Shown: positions 1 through 11,502 of the stretch, in pieces
Numbering within the stretch: position 1 is the stretch's first letter
Layout: the number at the start of each line of letters is the position of its first letter
From: Spartobacteria bacterium
GTDB lineage: Bacteria > Verrucomicrobiota > Verrucomicrobiia > Chthoniobacterales > UBA10450
Reading direction: 5' to 3'
Assembly: GCA_021324035.1 (NCBI GenBank)
Contig: JAJPJU010000147.1
Span: 1-18,895, forward strand
DNA length: 18,895 nucleotides
Made by a program: the position numbers and the translations under genes
Notes under the pieces: model-generated
What the model was told of the DNA's origin: nothing
The model's input: only the letters and a program-made list of their open reading frames with translations
The model's database searches: none

Positions 1-4
1 CGAA

Positions 5-16
5 TTTTCGCGAAAA
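5..16. repeat. TTTTCGCGAAAA palindrome downstream of tsf
   Basis: A 12 bp perfect palindrome lies about 45 nt after the tsf stop codon. It has no U-run after a long stem on the minus strand, so it is not a convincing terminator. The rest of bases 1-58 shows nothing else; the transcription unit may continue past the window. Confidence 0.3.
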
Positions 17-58
17 GCTCATCGCTTTCGGATTCGTGTCGACTCGTGAAATTTGTGT

Positions 59-676
59 CTAGTTCTCGCTTGCGAGTGGTTCGCCGACCAAATAACGCGT
101 AAACCGCCGGATCACGATGTTTTCGCCCAGCTCCGCGATTTTCGAGTTCAACAGATCCTTGATTGTGACGTCGGGATTTTTGATGAACCCCTGCTCGAGC
201 AAACAGACTGTGCTGTAGAACTTGTCGAGTTTTCCATCAACGATCTTCTCCATCACATTAGCCGGTTTGCCTGTCACCTGTCCCTTATAGATCTCGCGCT
301 CGGCTTCAATCAATGTCGCGGGAACATCCTCGCGGCTCACATAGAGCGGATGGGCCGCGGCGATATGCAATGTGATGTCTTTAACGAAACCGCGAAAGTT
401 TTCATTCTTAGCCACGAAATCCGTTTCGCAATTTACTTCAACCAAAACGCCAACCTTGCCCTGCAAGTGAATGTAGGAAGCGACGATACCTTCTTTGGTG
501 GCCCGTGAGGCTTTTTTGCCCGCGCTGGCGATCCCTTTGGTGCGCAAAATCGTTTCAGCTTTCGCCATGTCTCCACCGGCTTCTTCCAAAGCGCGTTTGC
601 AATCCATCATGCCGGCGTTGGTTTTTTCGCGAAGCTGTTTAACGATTTTTGGGTCGATAGCGGTCTTGGTGCTCAT
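59..676 (-). CDS. tsf: Translation elongation factor Ts (EF-Ts), short form
   Basis: EF-Ts is the cytoplasmic nucleotide exchange factor that releases GDP from EF-Tu. The 205-residue product has the N-terminal UBA-like module with the family signature (REKTNAGMMDCKRAL, residues 16-30). It also has the core motif TDFVAKNE (85-92), whose Asp-Phe pair inserts into EF-Tu in characterised homologues. At 205 residues it is much shorter than E. coli EF-Ts (283) and resembles the compact Thermus-type form. The start is the ATG at 674-676, with TAG at 59-61. No Shine-Dalgarno sequence is visible upstream. It lies 100 bp downstream of rpsB in the usual rpsB-tsf order and is presumably co-transcribed with it. 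The gene that follows it is outside the window. Confidence 0.97.
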   Translation of the reverse strand: MSTKTAIDPKIVKQLREKTNAGMMDCKRALEEAGGDMAKAETILRTKGIASAGKKASRATKEGIVASYIHLQGKVGVLVEVNCETDFVAKNENFRGFVKDITLHIAAAHPLYVSREDVPATLIEAEREIYKGQVTGKPANVMEKIVDGKLDKFYSTVCLLEQGFIKNPDVTIKDLLNSKIAELGENIVIRRFTRYLVGEPLASEN

Positions 677-684
677 TTGGGAAT

Positions 685-754
685 GTTGATGGTTAAAATT
701 TGATGTTGATAGATTTGCGATCGGGATCCTCGTCAGTCGCTATCAACTATCAAC
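685..754. repeat. GTTGATRG inverted-repeat cluster in the rpsB-tsf spacer
   Basis: The 97 bp spacer holds four copies of the octamer GTTGATRG. GTTGATGG (685-692) and GTTGATAG (705-712) read on the plus strand. CTATCAAC at 740-747 and again at 747-754 are inverted copies that share one base. The 705-712 and 740-747 copies form a perfect 8 bp inverted repeat separated by 27 nt. The transcript could fold a stem in the tsf leader, or the sites could bind a protein. No known binding site is recognised, so function is inference. Confidence 0.45.
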
Positions 755-776
755 CAACGATTATCCACCGCTTCCG

Positions 777-1508
777 TTAAGCGGAAACGCCGGCCATCTC
801 GATCTGCTCGCGAATGCGGGCTTCACCGCTGGCCGAAACGATCGCGTCGACCAGCTTCTGCAACACAATGCGAATGGCGCGAATCGCGTCGTCATTGCCG
901 GGGATTGGATAATCGATCATTTCCGGATCGGCGTTGGTATCGACAATCGCGACAACTGGGATATTCAAGCGTCGAGCCTCGGCGACCGCGTTCTGTTCGC
1001 GAGTGACATCGATAATAACTATCGCGTCAGGCAACTGCGCCATCTCGAGGATTCCGTCAAGATTGCGGCGGAGCTTCGCAGCTTCGCGATTAAGCGCGGC
1101 GAGCTCCTGCTTGCCCATCTTTTTGTAATCGGGCGACTGCTCGATCTGTTCGATAAATTTGAGACGGCCGATACTTTTCCGGATCGTGGTCAGATTGGTC
1201 AGGGTTCCGCCGAGCCAGCGCTGGTTCACGTAAAATTGTCCACAAGCCAGCGCCGCTTCCTTGATCGCTTCCTGGGCTTGTTTCTTGGTTCCCACGAACA
1301 GGATTTTCCCGCCGCGACGAGCAACTTCCTGAAGGAATTCGGTCGCCCGATGAAGCTGCTTCACAGTTTCATCGAGATTAATGATGTAAATTTGGTTTCG
1401 CTCTTCGAAAATGAACGGCTTCATCTTCGGGTTCCAGCGCTTGGTCTGGTGACCGAAATGCACGCCCGCTTCCAAAAGCTCGGGCACTAATTCAACTGTG
1501 TTTGCCAT
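777..1508 (-). CDS. rpsB: 30S ribosomal protein S2
   Basis: S2 is a protein of the small ribosomal subunit, located at the head-body junction. The 243-residue product (E. coli 241) begins with the signature LLEAGVHFGHQTKRWNPK (11-28). It carries the second S2 signature PDAIVIIDVTREQNAV followed by IPVVAIVDTNADP in its C-terminal half. The ATG at 1506-1508 (MANTVEL) is preferred. An in-frame TTG at 1524-1526 would add six residues without homology. A Shine-Dalgarno match is weak (GGCGG about 11 nt upstream at best). It is the first gene of the rpsB-tsf pair and lies 79 bp downstream of the adenosyltransferase gene on the same strand. No terminator separates the two, so read-through is possible. 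Confidence 0.97.
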   Translation of the reverse strand: MANTVELVPELLEAGVHFGHQTKRWNPKMKPFIFEERNQIYIINLDETVKQLHRATEFLQEVARRGGKILFVGTKKQAQEAIKEAALACGQFYVNQRWLGGTLTNLTTIRKSIGRLKFIEQIEQSPDYKKMGKQELAALNREAAKLRRNLDGILEMAQLPDAIVIIDVTREQNAVAEARRLNIPVVAIVDTNADPEMIDYPIPGNDDAIRAIRIVLQKLVDAIVSASGEARIREQIEMAGVSA

Positions 1509-1587
1509 ACGAAATAACCGCCGCAAGAGAGGGGGAAACGGCGGACGGGGAAGATGCTACAGACAGCGGCTAAACGCAACCGAATAA

Positions 1588-2121
1588 TCACCTTTTTCCT
1601 GAGGCTCCCGCCTCGCAAAACCGGGCCAAAATCCAGCACCAGTCCGACAGCCGGTTGAGATAACGGAGAATCTCGGGATTCGGATCCTTTAACGAGGCCA
1701 CATGCCTTTCCGCGCGCCGGCATACGGTCCGGGCCAAATCCAAAGCAGCCGAGACCGGGTTAGCGCCCGGGATGACCCAATCCTTCGGGAACAGCGCTTT
1801 GTCTTTCTCCAGGTCGGCAATCACCCCGTGAATTCGATCGACCATTTTCGAATCCACGACCTGGAAGCCATCTTTCACGTAGCGTGATCGATCTTCCGGC
1901 AACGTTGAAAGCTCCCCCATCACGTTGATCAATTCCTTTTGCACGGCGAAGATTTGATCGACGACAAATTTGTCTTTGCAATTCGCGCGAGCCAGCCCCA
2001 GCGCCGCGGTCATCTCGTCAACCGCTCCGTAAGCTTCCGATCGCGGATTATCTTTCGGCAGGCGTCGCCCGTACATGAGCGAGGTTTCGCCCTCGTCGCC
2101 GGTCTTGGTTACGATCGACAT
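1588..2121 (-). CDS. Cob(I)alamin adenosyltransferase, PduO type
   Basis: PduO-type adenosyltransferases transfer the 5'-deoxyadenosyl group of ATP to cob(I)alamin, making the coenzyme B12 needed by enzymes such as methylmalonyl-CoA mutase. The 177-residue product has the N-terminal ATP-binding motif TKTGDEGETSL (5-15), YGAVDE (31-36), the RRAER motif (135-139) inside a long helix, and the C-terminal YLNRLSDWCWILAR segment (154-167). These are typical of the trimeric five-helix-bundle family. The ATG at 2119-2121 is chosen because AGGA lies 8 nt upstream (2130-2133) and homology begins at MSIVTKTGD. The longer frame to 2157 would run into the rpoC terminator. Only about 35 bp separate it from that terminator, so its promoter overlaps the hairpin or it depends on read-through. 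Its place between rpoC and rpsB is unusual. Confidence 0.93.
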   Translation of the reverse strand: MSIVTKTGDEGETSLMYGRRLPKDNPRSEAYGAVDEMTAALGLARANCKDKFVVDQIFAVQKELINVMGELSTLPEDRSRYVKDGFQVVDSKMVDRIHGVIADLEKDKALFPKDWVIPGANPVSAALDLARTVCRRAERHVASLKDPNPEILRYLNRLSDWCWILARFCEAGASGKR

Positions 2122-2156
2122 GGCGAGAATCCTAACTAGAGCATGGCTGGAAAGCA

Positions 2157-2189
2157 AAACGGCGGACCAACAAAAGCGGTCCGCCGTTT
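2157..2189 (-). terminator. Intrinsic terminator after rpoC
   Basis: A perfect 12 bp stem AAACGGCGGACC/GGTCCGCCGTTT (arms 2157-2168 and 2178-2189) closes a 9-nt loop. On the minus strand it is followed by a U-rich run (TTTTGCTTT). It starts about 40 nt after the rpoC stop codon, as expected for the end of the rplA-rpoC transcription unit. The arms are symmetric, so weak activity for plus-strand transcripts is also possible. Confidence 0.85.
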
Positions 2190-2228
2190 GAATTTGTTAA
2201 TAATGCCAGTCCGCCGCGGACTCGAACG

Positions 2229-6341
<4,113 letters not shown>

Positions 6342-6374
6342 TGATTCTCCAAAACTAAATGCCGTTGTTTAAAA

Positions 6375-9300
6375 TTATCCGAGGTGTTCGAAAACTGTCT
6401 GCGGGGCCTGGCCGCCGACTTTCACGTCGAGGCCCAAGCTCTGCATTTCCTTGATCAACACGTTGAAAGATTCGGGTGTTCCCGCTTCCAGCGAATTGTC
6501 GCCTTTAACGATCGATTCGTAGATGCGAGTCCGGCCCTGCACGTCGTCTGACTTCACGGTCAGAAGTTCCTGCAGCGTGTAAGCCGCGCCGTAAGCTTCG
6601 AGCGCCCATACTTCCATCTCTCCGAAACGCTGGCCGCCGTATTGAGCTTTGCCGCCCAACGGTTGCTGCGTGACGAGCGAGTAAGGACCAACCGCGCGCG
6701 CGTGGATCTTGTCCGCGACCAGGTGGCCGAGCTTCATCATATAGATGTAGCCAACGACAACTTCCTGATCGAATGAGTCGCCAGTGCGGCCGTCGAACAG
6801 TCGCGCTTTGCCGGTTTCCTGAACCCAGCTGAAGCCTTCCTTTTTCTTGGCTTCTTTCAGGTACTCGCGAATCTTGCTTTCCTTGATTCCATCGAAGACC
6901 GGGGTCGCGACCTTGAAACCGAGCGCCTTGGCTGCGACGCCGAGGTGCGTTTCCAAAACCTGACCGACGTTCATTCGGCTCGGCACGCCGAGCGGATTCA
7001 ATACGATTTCGACCGGAGTTCCGTCCGCAAGGAACGGCATGTCTTCTTCAGGAACGATTCGCGCGACCACGCCTTTGTTTCCGTGACGGCCGGCCATTTT
7101 ATCGCCGACCGACAGTTTCCGTTTCGATGCGATGTAAACTTTGACCTGCTTGATGATGCCGGGATCGATGTCGTCGCCGCTTTCGACCCGGTCCATCGAG
7201 CGTTCACGTTCGAGCTCGAGCTCGGCGAACTTGTGTTCGTAGTGCCCGATAATCTCGCGGATCTTGTTGCGAATCGGGCTCGGATCGATCTCGATGTGAT
7301 CGTAAACGTTGGCCAGTTTGCGCAACAACGTCTTGGTGATCTTGCGGTTGGCCGGAATGATAATTTCGCCGGTCTCGGCATTGACGACGTCGAGCGGGAT
7401 TTTTTCGCCCAACAGAATGTTCGAGAGCGAATCAGTCAGTTGCTCCGTCAGCTCTTCTTTCTTGCGACGATGCTCTTCGGTAATTGACTTGATCTGCTTC
7501 TTGGTTTCGGCCGGGGTGAGTTTCTCGCGCGAAACTTCTTTGCGCGATGAAACCTTCACGTCCATCACGATGCCGTAGGTGCCGGATGGGACAGTGAGGG
7601 ACGTATCTTTAACGTCCGCCGCTTTCTCGCCGAAGATGGCGCGGAGCAATCGTTCTTCCGGCGCGAGCTCGGTCTCGCTCTTGGGAGTGATCTTGCCGAC
7701 GAGGATGTCGCCAGGCTTCACTTCCGCACCGACGCGGACGACGCCGTCCGGTCCGAGATTTCTCAAAGCTTCCTCGCTTACGTTTGGAATATCGCGAGTG
7801 ATTTCCTCCGGACCAAGCTTGGTGTCACGGGCGCCGATCTCGAATTCGTCGATGTGAATCGAGGTGTAGATGTCCTCCTTCACGACCTTCTCGGAGATCA
7901 TGATGGCATCCTCGAAGTTGTAGCCGTGCCATGGCATGAATGCGACGAGCACGTTTCGGCCAAGCGCGAGCTCACCGTTCTGAGTGTTCGGGCCGTCTGC
8001 GATAACCTGGCCTTTTTTAACGTGCTGACCTTTTTTAACGACCGGCTTCTGGTTCACACAGGTGCCCGCGTTCGAGCGCATGAATTTCCGCATCTCGTAA
8101 ACGTAGAGTCCCTCTTCCGGATCGCTCTTGATCTTCTTGCGGTGTTCCGGCACGTGACCGTCTTTGGAGACGATGATCTGATCGGCCGTGACCGACGCGA
8201 CCTTGCCACTGTCGATTGCGATGACAACGGCGTGCGAATCGCGCGCGACTTTGCCTTCCAGGCCCGTCCCGACGAACGGAGCTTCCGACACAATCAGCGG
8301 AACGCCCTGGCGTTGCATGTTCGAACCCATCAACGCGCGGTTCGCGTCGTCATGTTCGAGGAACGGAATCAATCCCGCCGCGACCGAAACGAGCTGTTTC
8401 GGCGAAACGTCCATGTAGTGAACTTTGGCCGGCTCGACTTCCAAAAAGTCGCCGCGATAACGGACAGAAACCTTTTCCCCGGTGAAATGGCCACGACCGT
8501 CGACCGGCGCATTGGCCTGTGCGACCAGGAAGTTTTCTTCTTTGTCGCCGGTCAAATAATCGATCTCATCGGTGACGCGACCGTTGGTGACCTTGCGATA
8601 AGGCGTTTCGATAAAACCAAATTCGTTGATGCGCGCGAAGGTCGACATCGAGCTGATCAGACCGATGTTCGGGCCTTCCGGCGTTTCAATCGGACAAATG
8701 CGGCCGTAGTGCGACGGGTGAACGTCGCGGACTTCGAATCCGGCGCGATCGCGTGACAAACCTCCTGGTCCGAGGGCGGACAAACGCCGCTTGTGGGTCA
8801 GTTCCGCGAGCGGATTGGTTTGATCCATGAACTGCGAGAGCTGGGAGCGGCCAAAGAAATCGCGAATCACGGCGCTGAGCGCTTTCGGATTCACCAACTT
8901 CTGCGGCGTCATGCCGTCGACGTTGATGTCGAACAGCGTCATGCGCTCTTTGACCAACCGTTCGGTGCGGGCGAGGCCGACCCGGCACTGATTGGCGAGC
9001 AATTCGCCAACCGTGCGGACGCGACGGCTGCCGAGATGATCGATATCATCCAGGGTACCTTCGCCGCGGCGGAGGTTAATTAAGTACTTAATGGCAGCGA
9101 TGAAATCCTTATCAGTCAGGATCCGTTCAGTGAGATCGACGTCGATGCCAAGCTTCTGATTAATTTTGTAACGACCAACGCGGCCGAGATCGTATTTTTT
9201 TGGATCGAAGAACAACCGCTTCAGCAACGCGCGGGCGTTCGCGACGGTCGGCGGATCCCCGGGGCGCAAACGGCGGTAGATATCCTTGAGGGCTTCTTCC

Positions 9301-10184
9301 TGATCGTGCGCCGGATCTTTACGCAAGGCTTTGACGACGGTGTCATCGTTGGAAATATCGATGATTTTAACTTCCTTGATTCCGAGGCCCATGATCTGGC
9401 GAACGGTGGCAAGGGTCAGCGGCTCGAAGGCGCGGGCGACAGTCACTTCGCCGTCGCGGACTTCAGCAGTCAGAACCTTGGTTGCGAGTTTCTCTTCGTC
9501 GAGCTTCTCGCTGAGTTTCAGGTTCTCGATGTTGTAGAAAAGTTTGATGACTTCCTCGTCCGATCCGTAGCCGAGAGCGCGAAGGAAGGTCGTGGCCAGG
9601 AATTTCCGGCGGCGTTTCCGGCGATCTAAATAGATGTAGAGCAAATCAGCGGTATCGAATTGGACTTCGATCCAGGAACCGCGATCCGGGATGATCCGGA
9701 AGCTGTAAAGAACTTTGCCGTTCAGGTGGATCGTCGATTCGAAGGCAATACCGGGCGAACGGTGAAGCTGCGAAACCACGACACGCTCCGCGCCGTTGAT
9801 TACGAATGTGCCCTGCGGAGTCATGAGCGGGATTTCGCCCATGTAAACTTTCTCTTCCTTGGTGCCTTTCTCCTCGCGGAGCTGGAAGGTTACGTGAAGC
9901 GGCGCGCTGTAGGTCTGGCCTTCGCGCTGCGCTTCCAGGGCGCTCAGCTTCGGTTCGCCGATTTCGTAATGGCTGAAATCGAGGACGGCTTTCTCGTCGT
10001 AGCTCTCGATTGGAAAAACTTCTTTGAAAACCGCCTGAAGGCCATGGTTTTTCCGTTTGGAAAACTGCACGTCTTTTTGGAGGAAATCGACGTAGGAATT
10101 GAGTTGGACTTCAATGAGGTTTGGAGGCTCGATTGCTTCCTTGATTGTTCCGAAGTGGATGCGTTCCGAATTTCGTTCTGACAT
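6375..10184 (-). CDS. rpoB: DNA-directed RNA polymerase subunit beta
   Basis: This is the second catalytic core subunit of RNA polymerase, 1269 residues (E. coli 1342). The rifampicin-pocket region is intact at 443-472 (FFGRSQLSQFMDQTNPLAEL, then THKRRLSALG). It is followed by GFEVRDVHPSHYGRICPIETPEGPNIGLI. Further on are the active-site segment KLSVGDKMAGRHGNKG and the C-terminal clamp/switch segment GGKAQYGGQRFGEMEVWALEAYGA. A charged, helical insertion precedes the KRKLSVGDKMAGRHGNKG block, in the position of the E. coli flap-proximal insertion. The ATG at 10182-10184 is chosen because GGTGA sits 2 nt upstream, matching anti-SD pairing. A GTG two codons earlier is in frame. It follows rplL after a 284 bp spacer containing a hairpin and a possible promoter. 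Confidence 0.99.
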   Translation of the reverse strand: MSERNSERIHFGTIKEAIEPPNLIEVQLNSYVDFLQKDVQFSKRKNHGLQAVFKEVFPIESYDEKAVLDFSHYEIGEPKLSALEAQREGQTYSAPLHVTFQLREEKGTKEEKVYMGEIPLMTPQGTFVINGAERVVVSQLHRSPGIAFESTIHLNGKVLYSFRIIPDRGSWIEVQFDTADLLYIYLDRRKRRRKFLATTFLRALGYGSDEEVIKLFYNIENLKLSEKLDEEKLATKVLTAEVRDGEVTVARAFEPLTLATVRQIMGLGIKEVKIIDISNDDTVVKALRKDPAHDQEEALKDIYRRLRPGDPPTVANARALLKRLFFDPKKYDLGRVGRYKINQKLGIDVDLTERILTDKDFIAAIKYLINLRRGEGTLDDIDHLGSRRVRTVGELLANQCRVGLARTERLVKERMTLFDINVDGMTPQKLVNPKALSAVIRDFFGRSQLSQFMDQTNPLAELTHKRRLSALGPGGLSRDRAGFEVRDVHPSHYGRICPIETPEGPNIGLISSMSTFARINEFGFIETPYRKVTNGRVTDEIDYLTGDKEENFLVAQANAPVDGRGHFTGEKVSVRYRGDFLEVEPAKVHYMDVSPKQLVSVAAGLIPFLEHDDANRALMGSNMQRQGVPLIVSEAPFVGTGLEGKVARDSHAVVIAIDSGKVASVTADQIIVSKDGHVPEHRKKIKSDPEEGLYVYEMRKFMRSNAGTCVNQKPVVKKGQHVKKGQVIADGPNTQNGELALGRNVLVAFMPWHGYNFEDAIMISEKVVKEDIYTSIHIDEFEIGARDTKLGPEEITRDIPNVSEEALRNLGPDGVVRVGAEVKPGDILVGKITPKSETELAPEERLLRAIFGEKAADVKDTSLTVPSGTYGIVMDVKVSSRKEVSREKLTPAETKKQIKSITEEHRRKKEELTEQLTDSLSNILLGEKIPLDVVNAETGEIIIPANRKITKTLLRKLANVYDHIEIDPSPIRNKIREIIGHYEHKFAELELERERSMDRVESGDDIDPGIIKQVKVYIASKRKLSVGDKMAGRHGNKGVVARIVPEEDMPFLADGTPVEIVLNPLGVPSRMNVGQVLETHLGVAAKALGFKVATPVFDGIKESKIREYLKEAKKKEGFSWVQETGKARLFDGRTGDSFDQEVVVGYIYMMKLGHLVADKIHARAVGPYSLVTQQPLGGKAQYGGQRFGEMEVWALEAYGAAYTLQELLTVKSDDVQGRTRIYESIVKGDNSLEAGTPESFNVLIKEMQSLGLDVKVGGQAPQTVFEHLG

Positions 10185-10283
10185 AATCACCAGGCCACGG
10201 GGTTAAACTTCACTCCGGCCCCACAATAAATTGCGACCGTACGCGTACAATGGGCTTACGGCATCAACCGGACGAGGGGTGCA

Positions 10284-10312
10284 AAAATGGCCTCAAAATA
10301 GCGGCCTGTCAA
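10284..10312 (-). promoter_or_regulatory. Possible internal promoter for rpoB-rpoC
   Basis: On the minus strand a perfect -35 hexamer TTGACA (10307-10312) is followed 17 bp later by a weak -10 candidate CATTTT (10284-10289, 3 of 6 matches). It lies downstream of the rplL hairpin and about 100 bp upstream of the rpoB start. It could supply rpoBC transcription independent of the ribosomal protein genes. The poor -10 keeps this tentative. Confidence 0.35.
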
Positions 10313-10408
10313 ATCGACCAACCACCATTTTGCTGCCAATTCAAACTTTCCAGCAAACTACGGTTAAAAATAAGTCTCCCTACTTCTAACAAAGGCCGAG
10401 ATTAGACC

Positions 10409-10446
10409 AAAACGGCCGCCTGGCAAGCTAAATCGCCAGGCGGCCG
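10409..10446 (-). terminator. Attenuator-like hairpin between rplL and rpoB
   Basis: A perfect 12 bp GC-rich stem CGGCCGCCTGGC/GCCAGGCGGCCG (10413-10424 with 10435-10446) closes a 10-nt loop. It lies just after the rplL stop and is followed on the minus strand by only four U residues (10409-10412), then GG. The stem is very strong but the U-run is short, which suits partial rather than complete termination. In E. coli an attenuator at the same gene junction lowers rpoBC expression relative to rplJL. The equivalence here is inferred from position and structure. Confidence 0.7.
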
Positions 10447-10468
10447 CTGATAGAAAAAAACTGAGTCG

Positions 10469-10852
10469 TTACTTGATCTCGACCTTCGCGCCGGCCGCTT
10501 CGACCTTCTTCTTGATCTCTTCGGCTTCGGCTTTCGGCACGCCTTCCTTGATCGGCTTGGGAGCTCCTTCGACCAGCGCCTTGGCCTCGGCCAGGCCGAG
10601 TCCCGGAACCGCGCCGCGGATCTCCTTGATCACGCCGATCTTGTTCGCGCCCATTTCCTTCAGGATGACATCGAAGGTGGCTTTTTCTTCAACCGCGGGA
10701 GCCGCTGCTCCGCCGCCTGCCGGAGCCGCCGCAACCGCCACTGGTGCCGCTGCGCTTACGCCCCATTTCTCTTCGAGTTGTTTTACCAATCCAGCAATCT
10801 CGAGAACGGACAGGCCGCTGAGTTGCTCCACCAATTTATCTGTATCTGCCAT
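10469..10852 (-). CDS. rplL: 50S ribosomal protein L7/L12
   Basis: L7/L12 forms the multimeric stalk of the large ribosomal subunit that recruits and activates translational GTPases. The 127-residue product has the N-terminal dimerisation/L10-binding domain (1-33, with LVEQLSGLSVLEIAGLVKQL). A flexible Ala/Gly/Pro hinge follows at about 37-57. The conserved C-terminal domain starts at KATFDVILKEMGANKIGVIK and includes GLGLAEAKALVEGAPKPIKEGV. The ATG at 10850-10852 is fixed by a strong GGAGGAA 4 nt upstream (10857-10863), the best ribosome binding site in the window. That fits the need for several L12 copies per ribosome. An in-frame extension to 10945 has no homology. It lies 108 bp after rplJ. 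Confidence 0.98.
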   Translation of the reverse strand: MADTDKLVEQLSGLSVLEIAGLVKQLEEKWGVSAAAPVAVAAAPAGGGAAAPAVEEKATFDVILKEMGANKIGVIKEIRGAVPGLGLAEAKALVEGAPKPIKEGVPKAEAEEIKKKVEAAGAKVEIK

Positions 10853-10874
10853 TTTGTTCCTCCAATTGCCGCTC

Positions 10875-10914
10875 CCGGGAGCTCCCGGAAATTTAAAGCC
10901 GATAGCCATCGGCT
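10875..10914 (-). promoter_or_regulatory. Tandem hairpins in the rplJ-rplL spacer
   Basis: Two inverted repeats lie upstream of the rplL ribosome binding site. AGCCGAT/ATCGGCT (10897-10903 with 10908-10914) is a 7 bp stem with a 4-nt loop. CCGGGAGCTCCCGG (10875-10888) is a 14 bp perfect palindrome 12 bp from the GGAGGAA. Neither is followed by a good U-run, so they are less likely terminators. They could stabilise the rplL message, be a processing site, or be a binding site for feedback control. Function is inference. Confidence 0.4.
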
Positions 10915-10960
10915 CGGACAGTGTTTCGTTTGTTTCGTCCCGCACACGCGAGACAGAAAT

Positions 10961-11500
10961 TTATGCCGCCGGCGTTTCTGCCGCGGGCGGGCCCTCCTTT
11001 TCGCCTTTCGCTTTCAACAATCGTGCGAACGCCGAAGCCGGCTCGTTCAATAACCGGACAAATTTTGTCGCGGGCGAGAGGAACAATCCGAGCAATTGCG
11101 CCTGCAACACTTCACGCGGCGGCAAGTCAGCCAACTGTTCGATTTCCTTGGTCGCAACCTGCGCGCGATCGATGAAGCCGAGCTTCAACATCGCCTTCTT
11201 AAATTCCTTGGTGAACGTCTTAAGAATCTTCGCGACTGGCGCGACGTCTTTTTCACCCGTCACCACCGCGGTTTGTCCTACCAGTTCGCCATTCGACGGC
11301 GTCAGGCCTGAATCAGCCATCGCCCGTTTCAAGAAGCTGTTCTTAACAACGTGAACTTCAGCGCCGGCCGCGGCCAGTCGCTTGCGCAGCTCGCTGAAGT
11401 CGTCCACCTCCATGTGCTGGTAATCCGTAACCAGGACGTAGGACGATTCCTTCAAATCCTGAGCAAGGTCTTTAACAATATCGGCTTTTTCTGGTCTCAT
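10961..11500 (-). CDS. rplJ: 50S ribosomal protein L10
   Basis: L10 anchors the L7/L12 dimers to 23S rRNA at the base of the stalk, and in well-studied bacteria represses its own operon. The 179-residue product begins with the typical helix MRPEKADIVKDLAQDLKESS followed by YVLVTDYQHMEVDDFSELR. It contains VVKNSFLKRAM and a long C-terminal helix for L12 binding, and ends in an Ala/Pro-rich tail. The ATG is at 11498-11500, only 2 nt after the rplA stop. There is no Shine-Dalgarno sequence in the overlapping rplA end, so translational coupling to rplA is likely. The 2-nt junction leaves no room for the L10 leader RNA usually found directly before rplJ. Confidence 0.98.
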   Translation of the reverse strand: MRPEKADIVKDLAQDLKESSYVLVTDYQHMEVDDFSELRKRLAAAGAEVHVVKNSFLKRAMADSGLTPSNGELVGQTAVVTGEKDVAPVAKILKTFTKEFKKAMLKLGFIDRAQVATKEIEQLADLPPREVLQAQLLGLFLSPATKFVRLLNEPASAFARLLKAKGEKEGPPAAETPAA

Positions 11501-11502
11501 GG

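Larger units (their letters stand above)
10185..10468 (-). other. rplL-rpoB intergenic spacer
   Basis: This 284 bp spacer has no plausible coding frame. Its upstream part is the attenuator-like hairpin after rplL (10409-10446). Further downstream are a TTGACA box, the 10 bp palindrome GTACGCGTAC (10239-10248) and, next to the rpoB start, facing GGGG/CCCC tracts (10199-10202 and 10219-10222) that could pair in the rpoB leader. A long untranslated region before rpoB is common in bacteria with the rplJL-rpoBC arrangement. No known riboswitch or structured RNA was recognised. Confidence 0.6.

Noticed and set aside
1509..1587. Possible promoter for rpsB-tsf (TTGCGT, 17 bp, CATCTT on the minus strand)
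   Set aside because: Both hexamers match the consensus poorly, so it was not listed as a feature.
2203..2227. tRNA-like 3' end (GTTCGAGTCC followed by GGCGGACTGGCA on the minus strand) next to the rpoC stop
   Set aside because: The T-loop-like string is there, but its flanks do not form a T stem. Upstream bases are rpoC codons and no cloverleaf can be drawn. It may be chance or a worn att-like fragment.
7854..8756. 300-codon plus-strand open frame over rpoB
   Set aside because: It is antisense to highly conserved rpoB codons, and its composition (rich in Asp, Arg, Val, Phe) is typical of a shadow frame.
10473..11354. 293-codon plus-strand open frame over rplL and rplJ
   Set aside because: It is antisense to two certain ribosomal protein genes and bridges their spacer. 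The Ala/Pro/Ser-rich product mirrors the L12 hinge.
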